Source: Pseudomonas fulva (GTDB taxonomy: Bacteria; Pseudomonadota; Gammaproteobacteria; Pseudomonadales; Pseudomonadaceae). Taken from it: DNA of 64,000 nt. The notes beneath the pieces were generated by a model that saw only the letters and a program-made list of their open reading frames with translations, was not told where the DNA came from and searched no databases. Position 1 is the stretch's first letter. Each line of letters starts with the position of its first letter. The translations under genes and the position numbers were made by a program. Shown here piece after piece: positions 1 to 17,454 of the stretch. Location: the NCBI RefSeq assembly GCF_023517795.1, contig NZ_CP082928.1, positions 124,001 through 188,000 on the forward strand, read 5' to 3'.

Positions 1-2
1 GC

Positions 3-7205
<7,203 letters not shown>

Positions 7206-7290
7206 CAGGCGTTGCGCCGGCAGCCTTAGGGCACCGGCGCCCGCCCTGCACTCCACACGTTTTCACGGCCTACGGACTGGAACCAGAATC

Positions 7291-10200
7291 ATGAGCAACA
7301 TCGAGGACATCTACTCCCTCTCGCCCACCCAGCACGGTCTGCTGTTCCACAGCGTCTATGAACCGGATTCGCGCGTGTACTACCAGCAGCTCAGTCTGGA
7401 CATGACCGGGCCGCTCGACACCGACGCCTTCCGCCGTGCCTGGCAGGCGCTCATGCAGCGCCATGCGGTACTGCGCACCGCCTTTCTCTGGGAGGACCTG
7501 GACGACGCCTACCAGGTGGTGCAGCACGAAGTCCCCCTGCCGCTGAGCGAGCTGGACTGGCGCGACCGCGACGAGGCCGACGAGGCGCTGCGCCAGTGCG
7601 CACAGCAGGAGCGCGACCAGGCGCTGGAACTCAACGACGCACCGCTGATGCGCCTGTGCCTGGTGCGCCTGCCGGAACAGCGCTGGCATCTGATCTGGAC
7701 CTTCCACCATATCCTCATGGACGGCTGGAGCGTCGGCGTCGCCATCCAGGAATGGCTGGCCCTCTACTACCAGCAGGTGCGCGGCGACAACGCCGGCCTG
7801 CCGCCAAGCCGCAGCTACCGCGACTACATCGCCTGGCTCGCCGAACAGGACGTCCAGGCCACCGAGCACTTCTGGCGCGAACAACTGCAGGACTTCAGCG
7901 AACCCACGCCCCTGCCGAGCTTCGCCGCGCCGCCCGAGGCGCCGCAGGCGCACCCCTACGCCGAGCGCGAAACCCGCCTGGACGCCGCCGAGACCGAACG
8001 GCTGAACCAGTTCGCGCGCAGCCAGCACCTGACCGTCAACACATTGATCCAGGGCGCCTGGGCGCTGCTGCTGGGGCAACACGCCGGGCGTGACGAGGTG
8101 GTCTACGGCGTCACCGTCGCCGGTCGCCCGGACGGCTTGGCCGGTGTCGACAGCATGGTCGGCCTGTTCATCAACACCCTGCCGCTGCGTGTGCGCCTGG
8201 ACGACGACCGCACCCTCGGCGACTGGCTGCAGGATCTGCAGCGTTGCAACAGCGACCTGCGCCAGCACGCTTACCTGCCGCTGAGCCGCCTCAAACCGCT
8301 GAGCCAGGTGCCGGCCGAGCGCGCCCTGTTCGATTCGATCCTGGTGTTCGAGAACTTCCCCGTCACCGATGCGCTCAACCAGGATGCCGAGGGCCTGCGC
8401 TTCAGCGCCCCGCCAGAGCAGCGCCGGGCCGATGGCATCCGCCTGACCCAGGGCCGCAACCATTTCCCGCTGTCGCTGATCGTGGTGCCGGGTGAGCGCC
8501 TTCAATACCTGTTCAGCTACGACCGCAGCCGCTTCAGCGATGCCGAGATCGCCCTGCTCAGCGCCCAGTTGCGTGCGCTGCTGCTGGCCATGGCCAAGCA
8601 ACCGCAAGCCAAGGTGCAGGCGCTGGACTGGCTGAGCGCGGAAGAACGTCTGCGCCTGGAAGCCCACGGCCAGGGCGCGCACCTGGCGGTCGCCGCCAGC
8701 ACCCTGCAGCAACGCTTCGTCGACGCTGCAAAACGCCATCCCGAGCGCCTGGCCGTGCAGGATCGTTCCCGTGCCCTGAGCTATGCCGAACTGGATGCCG
8801 AGGCCAACCGCCTGGCCCATCGCCTGCACGCTCAGGGGATCGGCAGCGGCCAGTTGCTCGCCCTGGCTCTGGAGCGCAGCGTCGACTTCGTGGTGGCGCT
8901 GCTGGCCACCCTCAAGTGCGGCGCCGCCTACCTGCCGCTGGATCTCAAGCAACCCGCCGGGCGCCTGGCGGACATTCTCCAGGACAGCCGCGCCGATCTG
9001 CTGATCAGCCAGCGCGCCCTGGAGCCGCGCCTGCCCCGCAGCGAAAGCCCGGCCCGGCTGTGGCTGGACGATGAGGCAGACGCCATCGCCGCCCTGCCCA
9101 GCACGGCGGTACAGGCGGGCGACGATGCGGACGCCCCGGCCTACGTCATCTACACCTCCGGCTCCACCGGCACGCCCAAGGGCGTGGTGGTCGAGCACCG
9201 CGCCATCGTCGGCTACCTCGCCGCCGTCGCCGAGCTGCTCGATCCGCCTCCAGCGGCGCGCTATGGCCTGCTTTCGACGGTGGCGGCCGACCTCGGCCAT
9301 ACCCAACTGTTCGGCGCGCTGTGCAACGGCGGCAGCCTGATCCTGGTCGACGAAGACACCAGCTTCGATCCGCTGGCCCTGGCCGACTTCCTCGGCGAGC
9401 ACCCGGTGGATGTGTTGAAGATCACCCCCGGCCATCTGCAGGGCCTGCTCCAGGCCCACCCCGACCCACGCCTGCTGCCGCGCGAACGCCTGGTATTCGG
9501 TGGCGACGCGCTCAAGCCCGAGCTGCTGCGCCAGGTAGGCGCCCTGGCGCCGACCTTGCGCCTGTTCAACCACTATGGCCCGAGCGAGGCCACGGTGGGG
9601 GCCCTGGCCACCCCGCTGGCAGCCGACATCGGGCTGGTCCCCCTCGGTCGTCCCCTGGCCAACCGCCGCCTGCGGGTGGTCGACGGCAATGGCCGCCAAG
9701 TGGCCATCGGCGTTCCCGGCGAGCTGTGGATCGCCGGCGATCTGGCCCGCGGCTATCTGCACCGCGCCGACCTCACCGCCGAGCGCTTCGTCGACAGCGA
9801 CGGGCAACGCTGGTACCGCACCGGCGACCGTGTGCGCTGGCTGGCCGACGGCCAGTTGGCCTTCCTTGGTCGCGTCGACAACCAGGTCAAGATCCGTGGC
9901 AACCGCATCGAGCTGGGTGAGGTGGAGGCGCAGATCCGCCGTCTCTCGCCGCTGATTGAACAGGTGCTGGTGCGCGTGCTGGAGGTGGACGCCACACCGC
10001 GCCTGGTGGCCTACGTGGTGGCCAGCCAGTCGCTGTCGGCCAGCAAGCTGTGCGACGACCTGGGCCGCCGCGTGCCGGACTACATGGTGCCGGCCCACGT
10101 CATCACCCTCGACGCCATCCCCCTGACCGCCAACGGCAAGCCGGACCTGCGTCAACTGCCGCTGCCCAGTGCACCGGCTGCGGACGCCGCCAGCCACGTC

Positions 10201-13200
10201 GCACCACGCAATGAGGTCGAGGCGCTGCTCGCGCGTATCTGGCAGGAGGTGCTGAAGGTCGAACAGGTCGGGGTGCACGATAACTTCTTCAGCCTCGGCG
10301 GCGACTCGATTCTCAACCTGCAGATCATCGCCCGTGCCAACCAGCAGGGCTTGAAACTGACCCCCAAGCAACTGTTCGAGAACCGCACCATCGCCGACAT
10401 CGCCCAAGTGCTCGGTGCCGGCGCCGAAAGCGCCGCCGCCCGGCAACAGGGCGACGGTTTCGCCATCCCCCTGAGCGCCGGCCAACGTGCGCGCCTGGAA
10501 AGTGCGCTGCAGCCTAGCTGGCGTTGCCTGAGCATCGACGGCGAGCTGCCTGCCGCCCACCTGGCCCAGGCCCTGACGGCGCTGCAAGGCCATCACCAGG
10601 CGTTGCGCCTGGCCCTGCAACGCAGCGCCGATGGCGAGTGGCAACAGCGGGTACTGAGCACGCCCGCCACCATCGAAGTCAGCGAGTGCACGTACCATGA
10701 CGAGCCCCTGCAAACGCTGGCCGAGGCCACCTTCACTCGCCTCGACCTGGCCGCCGGGCAGGGCCTGCACGCCAGCCTGCTGCACGGCGCGGCAGGCGCT
10801 CGGCTGCTGCTGGTCGCTCACCCGCTGTGCCTCGACGAAGCGGCCTGGCCCCTGCTGCTCGCCGACCTCAACCTGGCACTCACACAACTGCGCTACCAAC
10901 GGCCGCTGCGCCTGTCCTACAGCGGCGGCGAACTCGGCGCCTGGTGCGAACACCAGCAGCAGGACGCCAGCAGCGAGCGCCTGGACGAAGTCTGGGAACA
11001 CTGGCTGCAATTCGCCGGGCTGGAGCTGCCCGTCCTCGATCTCTCCGGCCAGCAGGATGGACAGGCACAAGAGCGCCTGGACGCGGACACCTCGGCACGC
11101 CTCAAGCGCCTGGTCGACACCCTGCAACTGGACTGGGAGGTGCTGCTGGCCAGCAGCCTGGTCGACCGTCTGGGTGCTGAAAGTGGTGCACCGCTGGCCC
11201 TGACCGTGCAGGCCGGGCGCCCGGACGCCAACCGCCTGCCGCTGCAGGCGCCGATCGCCCTGGCGGACCTGGACCCGGCGCGGATGCTGGGCACGCTGAC
11301 CCTGCCAGTGCCCTTCTACCTGCAGGCCCCGAGCGGTGACGCACTGGCTCGTCTGCAAGACCTGGCCGCGCAGTTGCACTCCTATCCGCAGTTCGGCGCG
11401 GACTATGCCACCCTGCGCCACCTGGCGGACAACCCCTACCTGCTGGAACCCCTGCGCGAGCTGCCGACGCCGGCCCTCGCCCTGCGCTGGCTCGGCGATT
11501 GGGACGCGCACCGCGAGGCACAGGCGGTGCTCGCCGACATCCAGGCCGCCAGCCATGAACCGACCCTGGCCGAAGGGCTGACCCTCGACGCGTGCTGGCA
11601 TGAGAACAGCCTGCACCTGCGCGGCGAAGGGCCATTGGCCTGCACCTGGCTGCCTGGCCTGGTGGCACATCTGCGGGCCCTTGCAGCGCTGGCCGACAGC
11701 GCCGAGCTGCGTCCCGCCAGTTCGGCCTTCCCGCTGTGCCATGGGCAGGCCGCCACCCTGGCCAGCGAGCCGCTGCCCTGGGAACGCCTGGAAGATCTCT
11801 ACCCGCTCTCGCCCATGCAGCAGGGCATGCTGCTGCACACCTTGCTGCAACCGCACAGCGGCATCTACCTGATGCAGCAGCGCTACAGCTGGGACGGCGA
11901 GTTGCAGCGGCCGGCCATGGAGCGTGCCTGGAAGCTGTTCCTCGAACGCCACCCGATGCTGCGCACGGCGTTCTGGTGGCAGGAAGACCATGAGCCGTTG
12001 CAGTGCGTCTATCGCGATACCGAGCTGGCCTTCGAGTGGTATGACTGGCGTCACCTCGATGCCGAGCGTCAGCGCGAAGCGATGGATGCCGTACTGGCCG
12101 ACGAACGCCAACGCGGCTTCGACATGAGCCGCGCGCCACTCACCTACCTGCGTGTGTTCCAGTTGGCCGAGCAGCGCTTCAGCATGGTGCGCAGCTTCCA
12201 CCACATCCTCACCGATGCCTGGTGCTTCGGCCTGTTGATGGAAGACCTGCTGGCCATCTATCAGGCCCTGGCGCGTGGCGAAGCGGTGGCGCGTCCACGC
12301 TGGCGCCCGTTCCGTGGCTACATGAGCTGGCTCACCCGCCAGGACATGGACGCTGCGCAATCCTTCTGGCGGAGCGAACTGGCGGGTTTCGAGGCGCCCA
12401 CGCCGCTGCAGGTCGATCTGCCCGTGGCCCAGCCGGATCGTGCGCCGGACGTGGTCGGCGACTGCAACACCACGCTCAGCGTGGCGAGCACCCAGCGCCT
12501 GCAGCAACTCTGCCAGACGCACCAGCTCACTCCCAACACCTGGATCCAGGGCGCCTGGGCCTTGCTGCTGTCGCGCTACAGCGGCAACCGCGACGTGCTC
12601 TTCGGCGTCACCGTGGCCGGGCGCCCCACCGCGCTGGCCGGGGTCGAGGAAATGGTCGGCCTGTTCATCAACAGCCTGCCGCTGCGGGTCGACGTCGACC
12701 CCGAGCGCCCGGTGATCGACTGGCTGCAGGCGCTGCTGTCACACAACGCCGAGCTGCGCGACCATGAATACGCGCCGCTGGTGGAGATCCAGCGGGGCAG
12801 CGAGATTCCCCGTGGGCAACAGTTGTTCGACAGCCTGGTGGTGTTCGAGAACGCCCCGCTGGACGTCGCCAGCGTGCGGCTCGACGGCTTCAGCATCGAC
12901 ATCTACGAAGACCGCGTGCACACCAACTTCCCGATGACGGTGGTGCTCTATCCGGGCGACCGCCTGGGTATCCGCCTGTCCTATGATCAGGGCCGCTTCA
13001 GTGCGGACACCGTGCAGCGCATGCTCGGCCATCTGGTGCACCTGCTCGGTGAGATGCTCGAGCAACCCGAGGCGCCGCTCGGCCACCTGCAGATGCTGCC
13101 CGCGGCCGAGCGCCGGCAACTGCTGGTGGAGTGGAACGACAGCGCCGTCGACTTCCCGCTGCAGCGCAGCTACGCCGCCCTGTTCGCCGATCAGGTGCGC

Positions 13201-16200
13201 GCCCATCCGCAACGCCTGGCTGCAGTCTGCGCCGGAGAAACGCTCAGCTACGCCGAACTGGACCGGCGCAGCAACGCCATCGCCCACGCCCTGCAGCAGG
13301 CCGGTGCCGGCCCGGATACCCTGGTTGCCCTGGCCGCCGAGCGGGGCCTGGCGCTGCTGTGCATGATGATCGCCACACTCAGGGCCGGCGCCGCCTTCCA
13401 GGCACTGGACATCCAGCACCCGCCGCAGCGACTGGGCGAACTGCTGGAGCTGAGCGGCGCGCCGCTGCTGCTGGTGGACGAGAAGGCCAGCGGGCTGCTC
13501 GACCGGGTACTGGCAGGCGTCGCACGGCAGCCTGGCTGCCTGGTGGTGCAGGAGCTGTGGCAAGGCGACGCGGCGCCAGTGCAGTACGCCCATCGTCCCG
13601 ACCAGCTCGCCTACGTGATCTTCACCTCCGGCTCCACCGGTACGCCCAAGGGCGCCCTGGTGGAGCAACGCGGCATGCTCAACAACATCTTCGGCAAGGT
13701 GCCGACCCTGGGCCTGTGCAGCGAGGATCGCATCGCCCAGACCGCCTCGCCGGCCTTCGATATCTCGATCTGGCAGTTCCTCGCCGCGCCTATCGTCGGC
13801 GCCACCGTGCACATCCTGCCGGATGCCGTCGCCCAGGATCCGGCCGCCCTGCTCGATGCCATCGAGACCCAGCGCCTGAACCTGCTCGAGGCGGTGCCCG
13901 CGCTGATTCGCGGCCTGCTGCAGGAAGCCGGCCCGCAGCACCAGCTCGGCAGCCTGCGCTGGCTGTTGCCGACCGGTGAGGCGCTGCCACCGGCACTGGC
14001 CCGCGACTGGCGCAACCGCTTCCCCGGCACCCCGCTGATGAATGCCTACGGCCCGGCCGAGTGCTCCGACGACGTGGCCTTCCACGCCATACACGAGGCG
14101 TCGGAAAGCGACTGCGCGCACATGCCGATCGGCCGGCCGACCGCCAACAACCAGCTCTATATCCTCGATGCCGACCTGCGCCCGCAGCCCATCGGCGTGC
14201 CGGGCGAGCTGTGCGTCGCCGGCGTGGGTGTCGGCCGCGGCTACCTGGGCGATGCCGAGCGCACCCGCGCGGCCTTCGTCGAGCATCCGTTCGAGCCCGG
14301 CGCGCGCTTCTACCGCACCGGTGATATCGGCCGCTACCGCGCCGACGGTGTGATCGAATATCTCGGCCGCCGCGACCAGCAGGTGAAGATCCGTGGCCAC
14401 CGCATCGAACTGGGCGAGATCGAGAACCGCCTGATGCGCCACCCGCAGGTCGACAGCGCTGTGGTACTGGCCCTGCCGGACGCCCGCGGCGACCTGCAAC
14501 TGCTGGCCTGCTACGTGCCCCGCGACGCCGCGCTGGACGCTGCCACGGCGCAGGCACTGCTGGTCGAGCACCTGCGCGGGCAACTGGCGAGCTACATGGT
14601 TCCTGGCCACTGGCGTCACCTGGAAAGCCTGCCGCTGAATGCCAACGGCAAGGTCGACCGCCGTGCACTGGCCGCCCTGGGCCTGCCCAGCGAGGCATCC
14701 GCCCAGGCCCAGGTAGCCCCACGCACGCCCACCGAGCAGGCCCTGGCCGAACTCTGGCAGGACCTGCTCGGCCTGACCTCGCTGGGCGTCGACGACGACT
14801 TCTTCGCCCTCGGCGGTCATTCGCTGCTGGCCACCCAGGTGGTCGCACGCATCCGTCGCCGACTCGCCGTCGAACTGCCGCTGCGCGCCCTGTTCGAGCA
14901 TCGCACCGTGGCCGAGCTGGCCAAGGTGGTGGATGCCCAGACGCCCAATGCGGCCGCCACCGTCGAGGAGATCGTGGCGGTGTCTCGCAGCCAGGCGCTG
15001 CCGCTGTCCTACGCGCAGCAGCGCCTGTGGTTCCTCGACAGGCTGGAAGGCCCCAGCGCGGCCTACAACCTCTCCACCGCGGTACGCCTGGAGGGCGAGC
15101 TGGATGTCGAGGCGCTGCACGCCGCCCTGCAGCATGTACTGGATCGCCACGAGTCGCTGCGCACCGGCTTCATCCTCGACGGCGACACGCCGCGCCAGGT
15201 CATAGCCGACGCGGTGCGCCTGGAACTGCCATTGCAATCGCTGGCAGCGAGTGACCACGCGCAGTTGCAGCAATGCATCGACGAGGAAGCCGCGCGCCCC
15301 TTCGACCTCCAGCGCCCACCCATGCTGCGCGCACGCCTGCTGCGCCTGGGCGAGAAACGCCATGTGCTGCAGTTCACCCTGCACCATATCGCCACCGATG
15401 CCTGGTCCATGGGCATCCTGGTCGAAGAAGCCATCGCCGCCTACAGCGCTTACCGCAGCGGACAGGCACCGGCACTGGCGGCACTGCCCATCCAGTACGC
15501 CGACTATGCCCATTGGCAGCGCAGCCCCGCGCAGCAGCAGCGCCTGGCGCGCGACGTCGACTTCTGGCGCAGCCAGTTGCAGGGCGCACCGATGCTGCTG
15601 CGCCTGCCGCTGGACAAGCCGCGCCCGGCGCAGGCCGACTATCAGGGTGCAGCACTGCGCCAGACCCTGCCCAGGGCCCAGGCCGAACGCCTGCAAGCCT
15701 ATGCACAGACGCAGCGCGCCACGCTGTTCATGGTGCTGCTCAATGCCTTCAACTGCCTGCTGCAACGGGTCACCGGCGACGACGACTTCCTGGTCGGCAC
15801 CGATCTGGCCAACCGTGAGCAGCCCGCCCTGGAGCGCTTGATCGGCTTCTTCGTCAACGTGCTGCCACTGCGCGCGCGGCTCGACCCGGCGCAGGATTTC
15901 AACGCCCGCCTGCAACGCCTGCGCGACGATACCCTGGCCGCCTTCCAGCACCAGCAGGTGCCGTTCGACAAGCTGGTCGAGACCCTGCAGCCACCGCGCC
16001 AGGCCGGCGTCAACCCGCTGGTGCAGGCGCTGTTCGTCCTGCAGAACACGCCCCGCTCATCCGCCGAACTGCCCGGCCTGCACGTCGAGCACCTGGCCCC
16101 GCGCCAGGAAACCAGCAAGTTCGACCTGGCCCTGTTCGCCGAGGAAGACCAACAGGGCCTGACCCTGCGCTGGGTGTACCGCACCAGCCTGTTCCAGGCA

Positions 16201-17454
16201 GACACCATCGAGCAATTGCAGCGGGGCTTCGATGCGTTGCTGCAACGGCTCATCGAGGCCCCCGAACACGCCCTGCAAGGCTGGGACTGGCACCTGCACA
16301 GCCCGGCCGTCACGGAGAACACTGCCATGTACGATGCATCCACCCAGGACGAGGCAAGCCGCGCCTCGCGCAAGCTGTCCAAACTGAGCAAGCTCAAGCA
16401 AACCCGTGCCACTGCCGTCAGCCAGCGCCCCGAGGAACAGGTTCGCAGCGCGCCACTGGCAGCCGAACGCGCCCTGCCGCTGCTGATCGAGCCACGCCTC
16501 GGCGAGCTGGACCCAGTGATCTGGGCGCAGCAGGCCCGTGGCTGGATCGGCGAACAACTGCGGCGCCACGGCGGCCTGTTGTTCCGTGGCTTCGACCTGC
16601 CGGACGCCAGCGCCTTCGAGCAGTTCGCCCAGGCCATCGAACCCGATCTCTACGGCACCTACGGCGACCTGCCGAAGAACAACTCGGGCAAGAACATCTA
16701 CCACTCCACGCCCTACCCGGAGCAGCACATGATCCTGTTCCACAACGAGAGCTCGCACCTCGCACAGTGGCCGCGCAAGCAATGGTTCTACTGCGACAAA
16801 CCCGCACCGCAGGGCGGCTGCACCCCCATCGTCGACTGCCGCGAGGTGCTCGCCCGCCTGCCGCAACCGATCGTCGAGAAGCTGCACACCCAGGGCCTGC
16901 TCTACGTTCGTCACTTCACCGACAAGCTCGATGTGCGTTGGCAGGACTTCTTCAAGACCGAACACCGCGATGAGGTCGAGCAGCGTTGCCGCGAGGCCGG
17001 CACCCAGTGGCATTGGCTCGGCGAGGATGGCCTACGCATCGCCCAGCGCTGCCCGGCCATCGTCCACCACCCGGACACCGGCGAGGCATCCTTCTTCAAC
17101 CAGGTACAACTGCATCACCCGGCCTGCCTGGAGCCGGAGGTACGCAGCAACCTGCTGGAACTGTTCGGCCCCGAGCACCTGCCACGCAACGTCTGCTATG
17201 GCGATGGCAGCCCCATCGAGGACGAGGTGATGGCCGAGATCGGCCGGGTCTACGAGGCCTGCGCCGTGCGCTTCGCCTGGCAGAAGGGCGATGTGGTGAT
17301 GCTCGACAACATGCTGGTCGCCCATGCCCGCGACCCCTTCGAGGGCGAACGCAAGATCTGCGTCGCCATGGGCCAGATGATGCGCCGCGAGGAACTCGAT
17401 GCGCTCGCGAAAAACACCACGCGTGCTGAGCTGGCGCTGGAGGAGAGTCGCTGA
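7291..17454 (+). CDS. NRPS: C-A(Asp)-T-E-like(degenerate)-C-A(?)-T-C-dioxygenase
   Basis: A 3387-residue NRPS. Domains by residue: C (HHILMDG at 139), A (TSGSTGTPKG near 622), T (GGDSI near 1003), a degenerate condensation/epimerization-like domain (about 1054-1484, HPLCLDE at 1177 replacing HHxxxD), C (HHILTDA at 1637), A (near 2108), T (GGHSL near 2508), C (HHIATDA at 2698), then a clavaminate-synthase/TauD-like Fe(II)/2-oxoglutarate oxygenase (about 3060-3380) with HxE at 3151-3153 and a distal His at 3345. The first A code reads DLTKVGHVGK, aspartate. The second reads DIWELTADDK, which I cannot assign; its Glu278 suggests a basic side chain. The fused oxygenase resembles siderophore aspartyl beta-hydroxylases. 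It overlaps the next gene by one base (TGATG). Confidence 0.93.
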   Translation: MSNIEDIYSLSPTQHGLLFHSVYEPDSRVYYQQLSLDMTGPLDTDAFRRAWQALMQRHAVLRTAFLWEDLDDAYQVVQHEVPLPLSELDWRDRDEADEALRQCAQQERDQALELNDAPLMRLCLVRLPEQRWHLIWTFHHILMDGWSVGVAIQEWLALYYQQVRGDNAGLPPSRSYRDYIAWLAEQDVQATEHFWREQLQDFSEPTPLPSFAAPPEAPQAHPYAERETRLDAAETERLNQFARSQHLTVNTLIQGAWALLLGQHAGRDEVVYGVTVAGRPDGLAGVDSMVGLFINTLPLRVRLDDDRTLGDWLQDLQRCNSDLRQHAYLPLSRLKPLSQVPAERALFDSILVFENFPVTDALNQDAEGLRFSAPPEQRRADGIRLTQGRNHFPLSLIVVPGERLQYLFSYDRSRFSDAEIALLSAQLRALLLAMAKQPQAKVQALDWLSAEERLRLEAHGQGAHLAVAASTLQQRFVDAAKRHPERLAVQDRSRALSYAELDAEANRLAHRLHAQGIGSGQLLALALERSVDFVVALLATLKCGAAYLPLDLKQPAGRLADILQDSRADLLISQRALEPRLPRSESPARLWLDDEADAIAALPSTAVQAGDDADAPAYVIYTSGSTGTPKGVVVEHRAIVGYLAAVAELLDPPPAARYGLLSTVAADLGHTQLFGALCNGGSLILVDEDTSFDPLALADFLGEHPVDVLKITPGHLQGLLQAHPDPRLLPRERLVFGGDALKPELLRQVGALAPTLRLFNHYGPSEATVGALATPLAADIGLVPLGRPLANRRLRVVDGNGRQVAIGVPGELWIAGDLARGYLHRADLTAERFVDSDGQRWYRTGDRVRWLADGQLAFLGRVDNQVKIRGNRIELGEVEAQIRRLSPLIEQVLVRVLEVDATPRLVAYVVASQSLSASKLCDDLGRRVPDYMVPAHVITLDAIPLTANGKPDLRQLPLPSAPAADAASHVAPRNEVEALLARIWQEVLKVEQVGVHDNFFSLGGDSILNLQIIARANQQGLKLTPKQLFENRTIADIAQVLGAGAESAAARQQGDGFAIPLSAGQRARLESALQPSWRCLSIDGELPAAHLAQALTALQGHHQALRLALQRSADGEWQQRVLSTPATIEVSECTYHDEPLQTLAEATFTRLDLAAGQGLHASLLHGAAGARLLLVAHPLCLDEAAWPLLLADLNLALTQLRYQRPLRLSYSGGELGAWCEHQQQDASSERLDEVWEHWLQFAGLELPVLDLSGQQDGQAQERLDADTSARLKRLVDTLQLDWEVLLASSLVDRLGAESGAPLALTVQAGRPDANRLPLQAPIALADLDPARMLGTLTLPVPFYLQAPSGDALARLQDLAAQLHSYPQFGADYATLRHLADNPYLLEPLRELPTPALALRWLGDWDAHREAQAVLADIQAASHEPTLAEGLTLDACWHENSLHLRGEGPLACTWLPGLVAHLRALAALADSAELRPASSAFPLCHGQAATLASEPLPWERLEDLYPLSPMQQGMLLHTLLQPHSGIYLMQQRYSWDGELQRPAMERAWKLFLERHPMLRTAFWWQEDHEPLQCVYRDTELAFEWYDWRHLDAERQREAMDAVLADERQRGFDMSRAPLTYLRVFQLAEQRFSMVRSFHHILTDAWCFGLLMEDLLAIYQALARGEAVARPRWRPFRGYMSWLTRQDMDAAQSFWRSELAGFEAPTPLQVDLPVAQPDRAPDVVGDCNTTLSVASTQRLQQLCQTHQLTPNTWIQGAWALLLSRYSGNRDVLFGVTVAGRPTALAGVEEMVGLFINSLPLRVDVDPERPVIDWLQALLSHNAELRDHEYAPLVEIQRGSEIPRGQQLFDSLVVFENAPLDVASVRLDGFSIDIYEDRVHTNFPMTVVLYPGDRLGIRLSYDQGRFSADTVQRMLGHLVHLLGEMLEQPEAPLGHLQMLPAAERRQLLVEWNDSAVDFPLQRSYAALFADQVRAHPQRLAAVCAGETLSYAELDRRSNAIAHALQQAGAGPDTLVALAAERGLALLCMMIATLRAGAAFQALDIQHPPQRLGELLELSGAPLLLVDEKASGLLDRVLAGVARQPGCLVVQELWQGDAAPVQYAHRPDQLAYVIFTSGSTGTPKGALVEQRGMLNNIFGKVPTLGLCSEDRIAQTASPAFDISIWQFLAAPIVGATVHILPDAVAQDPAALLDAIETQRLNLLEAVPALIRGLLQEAGPQHQLGSLRWLLPTGEALPPALARDWRNRFPGTPLMNAYGPAECSDDVAFHAIHEASESDCAHMPIGRPTANNQLYILDADLRPQPIGVPGELCVAGVGVGRGYLGDAERTRAAFVEHPFEPGARFYRTGDIGRYRADGVIEYLGRRDQQVKIRGHRIELGEIENRLMRHPQVDSAVVLALPDARGDLQLLACYVPRDAALDAATAQALLVEHLRGQLASYMVPGHWRHLESLPLNANGKVDRRALAALGLPSEASAQAQVAPRTPTEQALAELWQDLLGLTSLGVDDDFFALGGHSLLATQVVARIRRRLAVELPLRALFEHRTVAELAKVVDAQTPNAAATVEEIVAVSRSQALPLSYAQQRLWFLDRLEGPSAAYNLSTAVRLEGELDVEALHAALQHVLDRHESLRTGFILDGDTPRQVIADAVRLELPLQSLAASDHAQLQQCIDEEAARPFDLQRPPMLRARLLRLGEKRHVLQFTLHHIATDAWSMGILVEEAIAAYSAYRSGQAPALAALPIQYADYAHWQRSPAQQQRLARDVDFWRSQLQGAPMLLRLPLDKPRPAQADYQGAALRQTLPRAQAERLQAYAQTQRATLFMVLLNAFNCLLQRVTGDDDFLVGTDLANREQPALERLIGFFVNVLPLRARLDPAQDFNARLQRLRDDTLAAFQHQQVPFDKLVETLQPPRQAGVNPLVQALFVLQNTPRSSAELPGLHVEHLAPRQETSKFDLALFAEEDQQGLTLRWVYRTSLFQADTIEQLQRGFDALLQRLIEAPEHALQGWDWHLHSPAVTENTAMYDASTQDEASRASRKLSKLSKLKQTRATAVSQRPEEQVRSAPLAAERALPLLIEPRLGELDPVIWAQQARGWIGEQLRRHGGLLFRGFDLPDASAFEQFAQAIEPDLYGTYGDLPKNNSGKNIYHSTPYPEQHMILFHNESSHLAQWPRKQWFYCDKPAPQGGCTPIVDCREVLARLPQPIVEKLHTQGLLYVRHFTDKLDVRWQDFFKTEHRDEVEQRCREAGTQWHWLGEDGLRIAQRCPAIVHHPDTGEASFFNQVQLHHPACLEPEVRSNLLELFGPEHLPRNVCYGDGSPIEDEVMAEIGRVYEACAVRFAWQKGDVVMLDNMLVAHARDPFEGERKICVAMGQMMRREELDALAKNTTRAELALEESR

